Of a stretch of 64,000 nt of DNA, positions 51,705 through 60,913 are shown one piece after another. The notes under the pieces are model-generated. The model was not told the DNA's origin and searched no databases. It saw only the letters and a program-made list of their open reading frames with translations. This stretch comes from Blastococcus carthaginiensis (lineage in GTDB: Bacteria; Actinomycetota; Actinomycetes; Mycobacteriales; Geodermatophilaceae). Both the position numbers and the translations under genes were made by a program. Where the stretch lies: the NCBI RefSeq assembly GCF_030731085.1, contig NZ_JASNFN010000001.1, positions 310,001 through 374,000 on the forward strand, given 5' to 3'. Positions within the stretch are counted from its first letter, which is position 1, and each line of letters opens with the position of its first letter.

Positions 51705-52234
51705 GCGCGCCCACCGAGCTCCCGGTGCCCGACACCGCCGACGTCCGCAGCGGCCCGGAGGTCTCCCCGGAGCTCCTCTCCGTGCTGCCCCTGCTGGGGG
51801 AGTGGCACGGCGAGGGGCAGGCGGCCGGCGCCGGTGGCGACCACCGGTTCGGCCAGTGGATCCGGTTCGCCCACGACGGCCGGGGGTTCCTGGCGTACGA
51901 GTCGCGCACCTGGCGGCTCACCGACGACGGGCAGATCGTGGGGCCCGACGTCCGGGAGTCCGGCTTCTGGCGGCCCCGCGGTGAGGACGACGTCGAGCTG
52001 CTCGTGGCGACCCCCGACGGGCTGGTGGAGATCTACGTCGGCACCGCGCGCACGACCACCAGCTGGGAGCTCAGCAGCGACGTGCTGGCCCGCACGCCGG
52101 ACGCCCCGGAGGTCACCCGCTCGGTGCGGCTCTACGGCATCGTCGAGGGCGCGCTGATGTACGCCATCGACCGGGCGGTGGGGGAGCAGCCGCCGCGCCC
52201 GGTGATGTCGGCCCGCCTGGAGCGGCTGCGGTGA
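51701..52234 (+). CDS. ferric nitrobindin-like (FABP family) protein without the haem His
   Basis: 177 residues, ten-strand barrel. Signature LLGEWHGEGQA (GxWxGxG) near residue 30, then RFGQWIRFAHDGRGFLAYESRTW, DVRESGFWRP, and C-terminal RPVMSARLERL. In nitrobindins an axial His sits in this last strand; here the position appears to be Val. UniProt-type nitrobindin-like relatives share that loss. In M. tuberculosis the neighbour Rv0813c has this fold. The GTG is coupled to the preceding peptide and its stop overlaps the DUF885 start. Confidence 0.8.
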   Translation: MSAPTELPVPDTADVRSGPEVSPELLSVLPLLGEWHGEGQAAGAGGDHRFGQWIRFAHDGRGFLAYESRTWRLTDDGQIVGPDVRESGFWRPRGEDDVELLVATPDGLVEIYVGTARTTTSWELSSDVLARTPDAPEVTRSVRLYGIVEGALMYAIDRAVGEQPPRPVMSARLERLR

Positions 52235-53943
52235 CGGCACCGTCGCCCGCCCGCCCGACGACTGCCAGGCAGGTCGCCGACCGCTACGTCGACGCCGTCT
52301 GCGACCTGGACCCGATCGTCGCGACCTCGCTGGGGGCCCGCCCGGGCGACGACCGGCTCCCCGACGTGAGCCCGGCGGGGCTGGCGGCAGAGGCCGATCT
52401 GGCCCGCGCCACCCTGGCCGAGCTGGACCGGGTGCAGGCGGCCGACCCCGCGCTCGACGACGACCCGGTCGAGCGCCGCTGCGCCCGCCTCCTGCGGGAG
52501 CGGCTGGGTGCCGAGCTCGCCGTGCACGAGGCGGGTGAGGGCTTCCGCTCCCTCAACAACCTGTTCAGCCCGCTGCACGCGGTCCGCCAGGTCTTCATGC
52601 TCATGCCGGCGGCGACGGAGGAGGACTGGTCCGTCCTCGCCCGCCGGCTCGCCCGCGTGCCGGAGGCCTACCGGGGCTACCGGGAGACGCTGGCGGAGGG
52701 GGCGCGCCGCGGCCTGCTCGTGGCGCCGCGGCAGGTGCGGACCGTCCTGGCCCAGCTCGACGAGTGGTCGAGCGGGCCGTTCTTCGGCTCGTTCGTCGCC
52801 ACCGGGCCGGAGGTGCTGCAGAGCGAGCTCGCCGCGGCCGCCCGCGCCGCCGACGAGGCCGTCGCCGAGGTGCGCGACTTCCTCCGCGACGAGTACGCCC
52901 CCCGCACGGAGGGGACGCCGGACGCCGTCGGCCGCGACCGCTACGCCGTCGCCGCGCGCCGCTGGACCGGCTCCGACCTCGGCGCCGGTCGGGGGCTCGA
53001 GGAGGCCTACGCCTGGGGCTGGGCCGAGCACCGGCGGATCCTGGCCGAGCAGCGCGTCGAGGCCGAGCGGGTGCACCCGGGCGCGACGCCGCTGGAGGCC
53101 ATGCGCCGGCTCTCCCTCGAGGGTCCCGCGGTCGAGGGCGTGGAGGCGATCCGCGAACGGCTGCAGCAGATGATGGACCAGGCGATCGAGGCGCTGGACG
53201 GCACCCACTTCGACCTCGCCGAGCCGGTCAAGCGGGTGGAGGCGATGATCGCCCCGCCCGGGAGCGCCGCCGCCCCGTACTACACCCGCCCGGCCCAGGA
53301 CTTCTCGCGGCCCGGCCGCACCTGGCTGCCCACCCTGGGGCGCACCCGTTTCCCGCTGTGGGACCTGGTGTCGATCTGGTACCACGAGGGCGTCCCGGGG
53401 CACCACCTGCAGCTCGCGCAGTGGGTGCACGTGTCCGGGCAGCTGTCGACGTACCAGGCGTCGCTGGGGTCGGTGGGCGCGAACGTCGAGGGCTGGGCCC
53501 TCTACGCCGAGCGGCTCATGGACGAGCTCGGCTACTTCGCCGATCCCGGGGAGCGGCTGGGCTTCCTGGACGCCCAGCAGCTCCGCTCGGTGCGCGTGGT
53601 GATCGACATCGGCATGCACCTGGGGCTGCCCGTGCCCGACGACGCCGAGGGCGTGCTGGCCGAGCACCGCGGCCGGCCGTGGACGCCCGAGCTGGCGCGT
53701 GCCTTCCTGGGCGGGCACTCGGGTGCGGAGGTCGCCTTCCTCGACAGCGAGCTGGTGCGCTACCTCGGCCTGCCGGGGCAGGCGATCAGCTACAAGCTCG
53801 GCGAGCGGGCGTGGCGGGACGGCCGGGCCGCCGCCCAGCGGGCCCGCGGCGCGGGCTTCGACCTCAAGGCGTGGCACATGGCGGCGCTCTCGCAGGGCTC
53901 GCTGGGGCTGGACGACCTCGCCGGGGAGCTGGCGCTGCTGTAG
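52231..53943 (+). CDS. DUF885 family protein, probable zinc metallopeptidase
   Basis: 570 residues, usual for DUF885. The zinc motif is WYHEGVPGHHLQ (HExxxGH form) with a downstream NVEGWALYAERLMDEL giving the third ligand Glu, similar to M3/M32-like carboxypeptidases. No signal peptide, so probably cytosolic peptidase. GTG at 52231 overlaps the nitrobindin-like stop (GTGA). Confidence 0.85.
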   Translation: MTAPSPARPTTARQVADRYVDAVCDLDPIVATSLGARPGDDRLPDVSPAGLAAEADLARATLAELDRVQAADPALDDDPVERRCARLLRERLGAELAVHEAGEGFRSLNNLFSPLHAVRQVFMLMPAATEEDWSVLARRLARVPEAYRGYRETLAEGARRGLLVAPRQVRTVLAQLDEWSSGPFFGSFVATGPEVLQSELAAAARAADEAVAEVRDFLRDEYAPRTEGTPDAVGRDRYAVAARRWTGSDLGAGRGLEEAYAWGWAEHRRILAEQRVEAERVHPGATPLEAMRRLSLEGPAVEGVEAIRERLQQMMDQAIEALDGTHFDLAEPVKRVEAMIAPPGSAAAPYYTRPAQDFSRPGRTWLPTLGRTRFPLWDLVSIWYHEGVPGHHLQLAQWVHVSGQLSTYQASLGSVGANVEGWALYAERLMDELGYFADPGERLGFLDAQQLRSVRVVIDIGMHLGLPVPDDAEGVLAEHRGRPWTPELARAFLGGHSGAEVAFLDSELVRYLGLPGQAISYKLGERAWRDGRAAAQRARGAGFDLKAWHMAALSQGSLGLDDLAGELALL

Positions 53944-53947
53944 CGGC

Positions 53948-54682
53948 TCAGCCGCGCAGGGGCAAGAGGTTGACCGGGTCGTCGGCGTGGCCGACCCGGT
54001 CCTCCGCCGCGCTGGGCAGGACCTCCAGCCCCGGCGCGGCGAGGAGCTCGGCGACGCAGGCGATGCTGCCCCCGACGTAGGTGCTCATCAGGTCGATGTC
54101 GGTGGCCACCACCCACGCGCGGTCCTCGGGCCACCACAGGTTGGCGCTCTGCTCGGACGGCTCGGGCGCCAGGTTGCGCGCCGCGTCGGCGACGGCGCCC
54201 CGCGCCAGCACGGCGTCGCGGCCGCGGGGCAGCGGCAGGGCGGCCAGCCCGCGCAGCGCCGCGGCATCGAAGCCGAAACCCGCCCACCGGGCCAGCAGGC
54301 AGTCGCCGGGGGTGCCCGTGTGGCGGGCCAGCACCGCCGCCATGCGCGCGGCGACGGTGGTGGGCAGGTGCCCCTCCGCGGGCCCGCCGTCCCAGTCGGG
54401 GGGCTGGCTGTCCTCGTTCAGGTACTCCCAGCCGCCGGTGATCGCGGGCCACTGCATGAGCGGGTGGACCGCGGTGCCGTTGAGCGCGGCGACGGCGGTC
54501 CAGGGGACCTCCACGTCGTCGTCGCCCTCGTAGCGGTAGGCGGGGTGCAGCACGCGGGCGTAGGCGGGGAACAGCGGCGGCACCAGCGAGGCGACCGTGC
54601 CCCAGTGGGCGCGGGCGACGGCCTCGGCGACCCAGGTGCCGGCGGAGACGTCGGTCTCGACGGGCAGACCGCCGAGCTGCAC
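53948..54682 (-). CDS. conserved hypothetical protein (244 aa)
   Basis: 244 residues from GTG 54682 with AGGAGG at 5-base spacing; the frame is open to 54745 but without a site. Trp-rich, soluble: VARAHWGTVASLVPPLFPAYARVLHP, VEVPWTAVAAL, LWWPEDRAWVVATDIDLMSTYVGGS. No catalytic motif I can name. Faces the DUF885 gene tail to tail with 4 bases between. Confidence 0.7.
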   Translation of the reverse strand: MQLGGLPVETDVSAGTWVAEAVARAHWGTVASLVPPLFPAYARVLHPAYRYEGDDDVEVPWTAVAALNGTAVHPLMQWPAITGGWEYLNEDSQPPDWDGGPAEGHLPTTVAARMAAVLARHTGTPGDCLLARWAGFGFDAAALRGLAALPLPRGRDAVLARGAVADAARNLAPEPSEQSANLWWPEDRAWVVATDIDLMSTYVGGSIACVAELLAAPGLEVLPSAAEDRVGHADDPVNLLPLRG

Positions 54683-55048
54683 GCGCGCCTCCTGGGAACG
54701 GACAACCCCCGGGCTGCTCCGCGGCGCTCCGCTGGGGAGCAGCACGCGGGCCGACTGGACAAATGTCGGCGGCCCGGGGGTCGGGTGACTGTCCGGTTCT
54801 CGCTCGCCGCCGTGCGACGGACGGGCGATCGTGCCGTCGCTCAGACTGTCGTCTGAACGGGCGGCCCATCTGGACGGCGGCTAGCGGACAGCCACCTCAC
54901 GAGTCCTGTAGCTCAGCAAAGTTACGGACCACCTCCTCTCTCGTGTGCCACGACGGTACGACCGCGCGCGCGGGAGCGGCAACAGATTTCCTCCGCTCTG
55001 GGCGAACACGCTGGTGGGTGCGCCCGGATCGGCGTGTCCCGGCGGCCG
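54683..55048. other. about 365-base gap
   Basis: Between the hypothetical gene start and the nhaA end. It holds an inverted repeat tcagac-tgtc-gtctga at 54841-54856, which might be a regulator site for the minus-strand hypothetical gene. No convincing gene. Confidence 0.45.
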
Positions 55049-56592
55049 TCAGGCCCCGTCGCCGGGACCGAGCGTGCGCCCGGGCGGGCGGGTGCCCTCC
55101 CAGTGCGGGTCGTGCTCGGCCTCGTCGTCGACCGTCTCGTAACCCGGGTGCGCAGCCTCCTCGCCGAGCTCGGCGGTGGCGGCGGTGGCGCCGGGGCCGG
55201 GCGGCGGCGCCACCGCCCGGGGGCGGGGCGGGGGGGCGCGGGGGGGGGGGGCGCCCCCCCCCCCCGGTCGGTGGCGTGGTCGGCCCGGTCGTCGACGGTG
55301 TCCCAGGCGTCGGGGATGCCGTCGCGGTCGACGTCGCTGATCTCGTGCAGGTAGATCTGCTTGTAGCGGCGGTTGCGCAGCCGCAGGATCACGCTGGCCA
55401 GCAGCGCCGCGGCCACCGTGCCGGCCAGGATGCCGACCTTGGCGTGGTCGTAGCTCTCGCTCTCCGCGCCGTAGGCGAGCTCGGTGATCAGCAGCGAGAC
55501 GGTGAACCCCATCCCGCCGAGGAGGGCCAGCCCCACCACGTCCGGCCAGCCGAGGTTCTCGTCCAGCTGCGCCCGGGTGAAGCGGGAGACCAGCCACGTG
55601 GCGCCGGTGATGCCGATCGCCTTGCCGGCGACGAGCCCGACGACGATGCCGATCGCGATGCTGTCGCCGAGCGACTCGCCCAGCCCCGACAGCCCCCCGA
55701 CCGCCACACCGGCGGAGAAGAACGCGAAGACCGGGACGGCGACACCCGCCGAGAGCGGGCGGATCCGGTGCTCGAAGTGCTCGGCCATGCCGGGCCCGCC
55801 GTCCGGCCCCCCGGCGGCGTCGCTGCGGACGACCGGGACGGTGAAGGCCAGCAGGACGCCCGCGACGGTGGCGTGCACCCCGGACTCGTGGACCAGCACC
55901 CAGGTGACGGCGGCCAGCGGCAGCAGCAGCCACCAGGACCGGATCCGCTTCTGCACCAGGAAGCCGAACAGCGCCAGCGGGACCAGGGCCAGCAGCAGCG
56001 GCGTGACGGCCAGCGAGGCCGTGTAGAAGATCGCGATGATCGTGATGGCCAGCAGGTCGTCGACGACGGCGAGCGTCAGCAGGAAGGTCCGCAGCGAGCT
56101 GGGCAGGTGGGTGCTGATGACGGCCAGGACGGCGAGCGCGAAGGCGATGTCGGTGGCCGAGGGGATGGCCCAGCCCTGCAGTGACCCCTCGGGCCCGCCC
56201 AGGTTGAACAGCACGAAGAACAGCGCCGGGACGACCATGCCGCCGACGGCGGCGGCGATGGGCAGCGCCGCGCGGCGGGGCTCGCGCAGGTCGCCGGCGA
56301 CGAACTCCCGCTTGAGCTCCAGTCCGGCGACGAAGAAGAAGATGGCCAGCAGGCCGTCGGCGGCCCAGGTGCCGAGGCTGAGGTCCAGGTGCAGCGACGC
56401 CGGCCCCACCCGGGTGTCGCGCAGCGCCTCGTAGCTCTCCGCCCAGGGGGAGTTGGCCCAGATCAGGGCGATCGCCGCGCCGATCAGCAGCAGGGCGCCG
56501 CCGACGGTCTCCTTGCGGAGCACCGAGGCGACGCGCTGCGCCTCGGTCCAGGACCCGCGTCCGAAGAGGCGGGCGGGGGCGGGCGTCGTCAC
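55049..56592 (-). CDS. nhaA: Na+/H+ antiporter NhaA, C-terminal tail frameshifted
   Basis: GTG 56592 begins VTTPAPARLFGRG; about 12 helices follow with PSATDIAFALAVL and LAVVDDLLAITII (the Na+-site Asp pair) and GKAIGIT (Lys). After the last helix comes ISDVDRDGIPDAWDTVDD, a Ca-binding-like D-x-D-x-D-G loop. Beyond this a G12-CG-C12 tract (55240-55265) breaks the frame. The reading frame that continues downstream (ELGEEAAHPGYETVDDEAEH) and stops at 55049 is in another phase. The full length, 1544 bases, is not divisible by three. Confidence 0.8.
55240..55265. repeat. 26-bp perfect palindrome G12-CG-C12
   Basis: Plus-strand 55240-55251 is twelve G, then c g, then twelve C (55254-55265). It is self-complementary and inside the nhaA tail, where the frame shifts. 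The flanking 55219-55237 also has short G runs. Very prone to slippage in vivo and to sequencing error. Confidence 0.85.
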
Positions 56593-56687
56593 GGGGCGGC
56601 TCCGGGGGTGCGGGGTCGGGTCGGGTCGGGACGCGCCCTCGACGGACACGCTGCCGACCAGACTTCCCGGCGCACCTGGATTTCACG

Positions 56688-57536
56688 CTACCCGGCGAGC
56701 AGCTCCCCGACCCGCGGGGAGAGCCCGGCGTCGCCCCGCCGGACGCCGTCGAGGGTGTGCACGGCGACGGCGCCCCGCACACCGGAGACCAGCCACACGG
56801 CGTCGGCCGCGTGCAGGTCCTCGACCGTCCCCGGGGTCGAGGCGGTGGGCCAGCCGGCCGCCCGTGCGGCGGCGAACAGCCGTGCCTGGGTGGTGCCGGC
56901 GAGGATCCCGGTCTCCACCGGCGGCGTGTGCAGCGTGCCCGCGGCGGCCCAGACCACGGTCGAGGTCGGCCCCTCCAGCACCCGGCCCTCCAGGCTGGTG
57001 AGGACGACGTCGTCGGCGCCCAGGGCGTGCGCGTGCCGCTGGGCGGCCATGTTCACCGCGTAGGAGAGCGTCTTGGCGCCGCCGAGCAGCCAGGGGGCGC
57101 CCGCGCGGAAGTCGGCGGGCACCCCGAGCCCGAGCGTCACCACCGCGATGCCCTCCGTGCGCTGCCGGACCGTCTCCGCCGGCACCGGTGCCAGCAGGGC
57201 CAGCGCCGTGGGCGGCGTGCCCTCGCCGAGCCCGCGGGTGAGCACGAGACGGCACACGCCCTCGACGTCGGTCGGCCAGCCGGCCAGCGCCGTCGCCACC
57301 AGCGCCCGCCAGGCGGTGGCGCCGGGATCGGCCAGCCCGAGCAGGTCCGCGGAGCGGACCAGCCGGGCCAGGTGCGCGTCCAGGTGCGGCGTGCGCCTGC
57401 CGAGGACGGCCACGGACTCGAAGACGCCGTCCCCGCGGGCGAGCCCGAGGTCGAAGGCGGTCACGACCGGCTGGTCCGCGGGCACCGGCACCGCCGCGCC
57501 GTCCCGCCAGACCGCCACCCTGCGCTGCTCGATCAC
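56688..57536 (-). CDS. class IV aminotransferase, 4-amino-4-deoxychorismate lyase-like (PabC)
   Basis: 283 residues, fold-type IV PLP enzyme. PLP Lys in WLLGGAKTLSYAVNMAAQRH; substrate loop GDGVFESVAVLGRRTPHLDAHLARL; ADDVVLTSLEGRVLEGPTSTVVW is typical. Makes p-aminobenzoate for folate, although a D- or branched-chain aminotransferase cannot be fully excluded. Next to ygfZ (folate-binding) as in the mycobacterial Rv0812-Rv0811c region. GTG 57536. Confidence 0.8.
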   Translation of the reverse strand: MIEQRRVAVWRDGAAVPVPADQPVVTAFDLGLARGDGVFESVAVLGRRTPHLDAHLARLVRSADLLGLADPGATAWRALVATALAGWPTDVEGVCRLVLTRGLGEGTPPTALALLAPVPAETVRQRTEGIAVVTLGLGVPADFRAGAPWLLGGAKTLSYAVNMAAQRHAHALGADDVVLTSLEGRVLEGPTSTVVWAAAGTLHTPPVETGILAGTTQARLFAAARAAGWPTASTPGTVEDLHAADAVWLVSGVRGAVAVHTLDGVRRGDAGLSPRVGELLAG

Positions 57537-57574
57537 GCGGCCAGCCTGCCGTACGCGGGGCATAGGCTCTCGCC

Positions 57575-58033
57575 ATGGGGACCGACGACGTCGCCGCTCC
57601 GCTCGCGGAGCAGCTGCGCGCGCGGGGGCTGCGCCTGACCGCGCAGCGCGCCCGGGTGCTGTCCGCGGTCGCGGCCCTGGCGCACGCCACCCCGGAGGCG
57701 ATCGGTGCCCGCTTGCGCGAGGAGGCCGGCCCCGGCGGCAGCGCGCCCGACACCTCGACGGTCTACCGCACCCTGGAGCTGCTCGAGCGGCTCGGGCTCG
57801 TCTGGCACACCCACCTGGGGCGCGGCGCGCCGGTCTACCACGCCGCCGAGCGCCCCCACCTGCACGTCGTCTGCTCCTCCTGCGGCGAGATCTCCTCCGC
57901 CGCGCCGGACCTGCTCGACGAAGCGGCGGAACGTCTGGCGGTCGAGCTGGGTTTCACCGTGGACGTCGGCCACGTCGCCCTGTCGGGCACGTGCCGCGCC
58001 TGCCGAGACCGCGCCGGAACGGAGTCCCCATGA
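57575..58033 (+). CDS. Fur family metalloregulator
   Basis: 152 residues. Winged helix LRLTAQRARVLSAVAAL to STVYRTLELLERLGLV, then RPHLHVVCSSCGEI and a late CRAC, the two CxxC pairs for structural zinc. Zn- (Zur), Fe- or peroxide-type not separable. TAGGCT at 57563-57568, 6 bases before ATG, suggests a leaderless mRNA. Its stop overlaps the ygfZ ATG (ATGA, 58030-58033). Confidence 0.88.
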   Translation: MGTDDVAAPLAEQLRARGLRLTAQRARVLSAVAALAHATPEAIGARLREEAGPGGSAPDTSTVYRTLELLERLGLVWHTHLGRGAPVYHAAERPHLHVVCSSCGEISSAAPDLLDEAAERLAVELGFTVDVGHVALSGTCRACRDRAGTESP

Positions 58034-59139
58034 CCACGCCCTCGCCCCTCCTCGCCCGCCCCGGGGCGGTCGCCGTCGAGCCGGGGCCTGAGGTTCCCCG
58101 CACCGTCGCGGCGCACTACGGCGACCCGTTGCGCGAGCAGCGGCTGCTCGCCGAGGGTGCCGGCCTGGTCGACCGCAGCGACCGGGACGTCCTCTCGATC
58201 CCCGGCGCCGACCGCCTCTCGTGGTTGCACAGCATCACCAGCCAGCACGTCGCGCAGCTGGTCGACGGCGTCGGCAGCGAGACCCTGGTGCTCAGCCCCC
58301 ACGGGCACGTCGAGCACCACCTGGTCGTCGCCGAGCTCGCCGGCACGACCTGGGTCGACGTCGAGCCGGGCGCCGGCCCCGCCCTGCTGGCCTTCCTCGA
58401 GCGGATGCGGTTCATGCTCCGGGTGGAGCCGCACCTGGTCACCGACGACCGGGCGCTGCTCTCGCTCGTCGGTCCCGGGGCCGACGCGGCCCTGGCGGCG
58501 GCCGGGTTGCCGGTACCCGCCGAGCCGTACGCGGTGGAGCCCCTCGGCGAGGGCTGGGTGCGCCGCATGCCGGCGATCGGGAACGGGACGGCCGTCGTCC
58601 ACGACCTGCTGGTGCCGCGGGCGGAGGTCGACGCCCTCGCCGACCGGCTGGGCGTCCCCCTCGCGGGTGCCGCGGCGCACGAGGCGCTGCGCGTGGAGGC
58701 CCGGCGGCCCCGGTTCGGCGTCGACAACGACCACCGCACCATCCCCAACGAGCTGGAGTGGCTGCGCACCGCCGTCCACCTGGACAAGGGCTGCTACCGC
58801 GGGCAGGAGACCGTCGCCCGGGTGCACAACCTGGGCCGCCCGCCGCGCCGGCTGGTGCTGCTGCACCTCGACGGCGTCAGCGAGGACCTGCCCGCTCCCG
58901 GCGAGCCGGTGCTGGCGGGCCCGCGGACGGTCGGCCGGGTGGGCAGCGTCGTGCGGCACCACGAACTGGGCGTCGTCGCCCTGGCGCTGGTGAAGCAGTC
59001 GGTCGCCCAGGGCACCGCGCTGACCGTGGCCGGATCGACCGCCGCGATCGACCCCGACGACGCCGCGCCGGCGCTCGACGACACCCAGGTGGCGGCGCGC
59101 AACCGGGTCCGGGCCGTCCGGTCTGGGACGATCGGCTGA
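58030..59139 (+). CDS. ygfZ: YgfZ-type folate-binding protein for Fe-S cluster maintenance
   Basis: 369 residues, GcvT-like fold. The signature K-G-C-Y-x-G-Q-E is present as LDKGCYRGQETVARVHNLG. YgfZ/IBA57 proteins use tetrahydrofolate and help assemble or repair Fe-S enzymes. ATG overlaps the fur stop, so it may be co-regulated with metal status. Long for the family by a 25-residue N-terminal extension. Confidence 0.92.
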   Translation: MTTPSPLLARPGAVAVEPGPEVPRTVAAHYGDPLREQRLLAEGAGLVDRSDRDVLSIPGADRLSWLHSITSQHVAQLVDGVGSETLVLSPHGHVEHHLVVAELAGTTWVDVEPGAGPALLAFLERMRFMLRVEPHLVTDDRALLSLVGPGADAALAAAGLPVPAEPYAVEPLGEGWVRRMPAIGNGTAVVHDLLVPRAEVDALADRLGVPLAGAAAHEALRVEARRPRFGVDNDHRTIPNELEWLRTAVHLDKGCYRGQETVARVHNLGRPPRRLVLLHLDGVSEDLPAPGEPVLAGPRTVGRVGSVVRHHELGVVALALVKQSVAQGTALTVAGSTAAIDPDDAAPALDDTQVAARNRVRAVRSGTIG

Positions 59140-59263
59140 GCGCGCCGCGGCCGCCCGCTCCCGGGTGGGCAGGCCGGGGTCGCTGACCTACGCTCCGCCC
59201 AGCGCCCGCCGCTGACCACCGCCGATGCCCGCGTGCCGGGCGTCCCGCACCTGGAGGCCCCCC

Positions 59264-59824
59264 GTGAGCCCGAAGCCGTCCCCCGCCGGGGGTGCCGCCG
59301 TCGACGCGCTGCTGGACCCCGCGTTCCTCGAGAGCGCCGTGCGCCGGCCGATGGGTGACGTGCGGCGGCTGCGCCGCGAGGCCGAGCAGCAGGAGGTCAA
59401 CCTCTCCTACACCCGCCGGCTGCTGCAGGGGCGCCTGGACATCGTGCGGCGCGAGCTGCAGCGGCGCGCCGAGCACGACGGGCGCTCGCTGGTCGACCTG
59501 CTGCCGGAGATCCTCGCCGAGAAGGGCCGCGGCCCCGCGCACGGCCTGGGCCGGCACCAGACGGTGCAGCCGGCGGATCCGCAGGAGTACGAGTCCTGGG
59601 TGCACTCGCTGACCCCGGGGGCCGACCTCTCCGCGATCACCGAGCTCTCCGATGCCGCGCTCGAGGCGGCGGCCCGGTCGCTCGCCGACGCCGAGAAGGG
59701 GCTGTCGGAGCGCCGCCGCGGCGTGCAGCAGGTCATGGACGGGCTGGCTGCGGAGCTCGGCCGCCGGTACCGCGACGGCGAGGCCGATGTCGCCGCCCTG
59801 CTCGCCGACGAGGGCCGGCACTAG
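59264..59824 (+). CDS. rsiG: RsiG-type c-di-GMP-binding anti-sigma factor
   Basis: 186 residues from GTG 59264 with GGAGG. It contains two perfect copies of E-x3-S-x2-R-x3-Q-x3-D, the c-di-GMP motif of Streptomyces RsiG: E44-S48-R51-Q55-D59 (EVNLSYTRRLLQGRLD) and E144-S148-R151-Q155-D159 (EKGLSERRRGVQQVMD), exactly 100 residues apart in predicted helices. Helical start RRPMGDVRRLRREAEQQ also fits. In Streptomyces it sequesters sigma WhiG when bound to c-di-GMP. The matching sigma factor is not in this window. Confidence 0.88.
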   Translation: MSPKPSPAGGAAVDALLDPAFLESAVRRPMGDVRRLRREAEQQEVNLSYTRRLLQGRLDIVRRELQRRAEHDGRSLVDLLPEILAEKGRGPAHGLGRHQTVQPADPQEYESWVHSLTPGADLSAITELSDAALEAAARSLADAEKGLSERRRGVQQVMDGLAAELGRRYRDGEADVAALLADEGRH

Positions 59825-59876
59825 GAGGACCACGCCTCCCTCCGTGCCGCGCGGGAGCGGCATGGGACCCTGAGGC

Positions 59877-60878
59877 ATGGCCGAGACCGCAGCCGGCGAC
59901 GCTGTCGCCACCTCCCCGTGGCCCGACAACCCGGTGCTGGTCGAGGTGTGGCGGTCGGGGTTCCTCGAGTCGGTGCACCGCGGGTCGGTGGTGGTCCTCG
60001 GTGCGGACGGGGAGGTGCTCGCCGGCGCCGGGAACGTCGCGCGGCCGGTGCTGCCCCGCTCGGCGAACAAGCCGGTGCAGGCGACGGCGCTGCTCGCGGC
60101 CGGCTGGGCGCCACGCTCGGGTGAGGAACTGGCGATCGGCGCCGGCTCCCACGTGGGCGAGGACGGGCACCGGGAGCTGGCCGCGGGGATGCTCGCCGCC
60201 GTCGGTCTCGGCCCCGACGACCTCGGCTGCCCCCCGGCGCTGCCCTCGCACGAGGCGACGAAGGCGGCCTGGCTGGTCGCCGGGCGCGCCCCGGAACGCC
60301 TGGCCATGAACTGCTCGGGCAAGCACGCCGCGATGCTCTCGGCGTGCGTGGCGGCCGGCTGGCCGACGGCGGGCTACCTGGAGCGGGACCACCCCCTGCA
60401 GGAGGCGATCGAGGCGCGGCTGGGCGAGGCGGCCGGCGAGCCGGTGGCGGCGGTCGTCGTCGACGGCTGCGGTGCGCCGCAGCACGCCCTCTCGCTCACC
60501 GGGCTGGCCCGCGGCGTGCTCTCGCTCGTCCAGGCGCCCGAGGGTTCGCGCGACCGGGCGGTGGCCGACGCGATGCGGGCCCACCCGTGGTTCGTCGCCG
60601 GCACCGGCCGGGAGGACACCGACCTGATGCGCGCGGTTCCCGGCCTGCTGGTGAAGGGCGGTGCCGACGGCGTGCACGTCTCGGCGCTGCCCGGGGCGGG
60701 CGCCGTGGCGCTCAAGCTCGACGACGGCGGCGACCGCGGGCGCACGCCGGCGCTCGCGGCCGGGCTGCGCCGGCTCGGCGTCCCCGCGGAGGTGCTTGCT
60801 CCCTGGGCGCGCACGCCCGTCCCCGGGGGCGACGGCGTCGTCGGCGAGGTCCGGGAGTCAGCGGCGCTGGACGCCTGA
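59877..60878 (+). CDS. asparaginase (asparaginase_II family, Rhizobium etli type)
   Basis: 333 residues. Motifs LPRSANKPVQATALL, MNCSGKHAAMLSA, and VDGCGAPQHALSLTGLARG; nucleophile Ser lies in RSANK. Hydrolyses asparagine to aspartate and ammonia. Not related to EcA-type enzymes. GACCCT lies 7-12 bases before ATG and may be a leaderless promoter. Located 53 bases after rsiG. Confidence 0.87.
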   Translation: MAETAAGDAVATSPWPDNPVLVEVWRSGFLESVHRGSVVVLGADGEVLAGAGNVARPVLPRSANKPVQATALLAAGWAPRSGEELAIGAGSHVGEDGHRELAAGMLAAVGLGPDDLGCPPALPSHEATKAAWLVAGRAPERLAMNCSGKHAAMLSACVAAGWPTAGYLERDHPLQEAIEARLGEAAGEPVAAVVVDGCGAPQHALSLTGLARGVLSLVQAPEGSRDRAVADAMRAHPWFVAGTGREDTDLMRAVPGLLVKGGADGVHVSALPGAGAVALKLDDGGDRGRTPALAAGLRRLGVPAEVLAPWARTPVPGGDGVVGEVRESAALDA

Positions 60879-60913
60879 CCTGCGCTCCCCGGTGTGGGCG
60901 CGATCACGCCCGG

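Noticed and set aside
54900..54930. tgtagctcagcaaagttacgg, which looks like a tRNA D-arm start
   Set aside because: No acceptor stem, anticodon arm or T-loop (ggttcgaatcc) follows, so it is not a tRNA.
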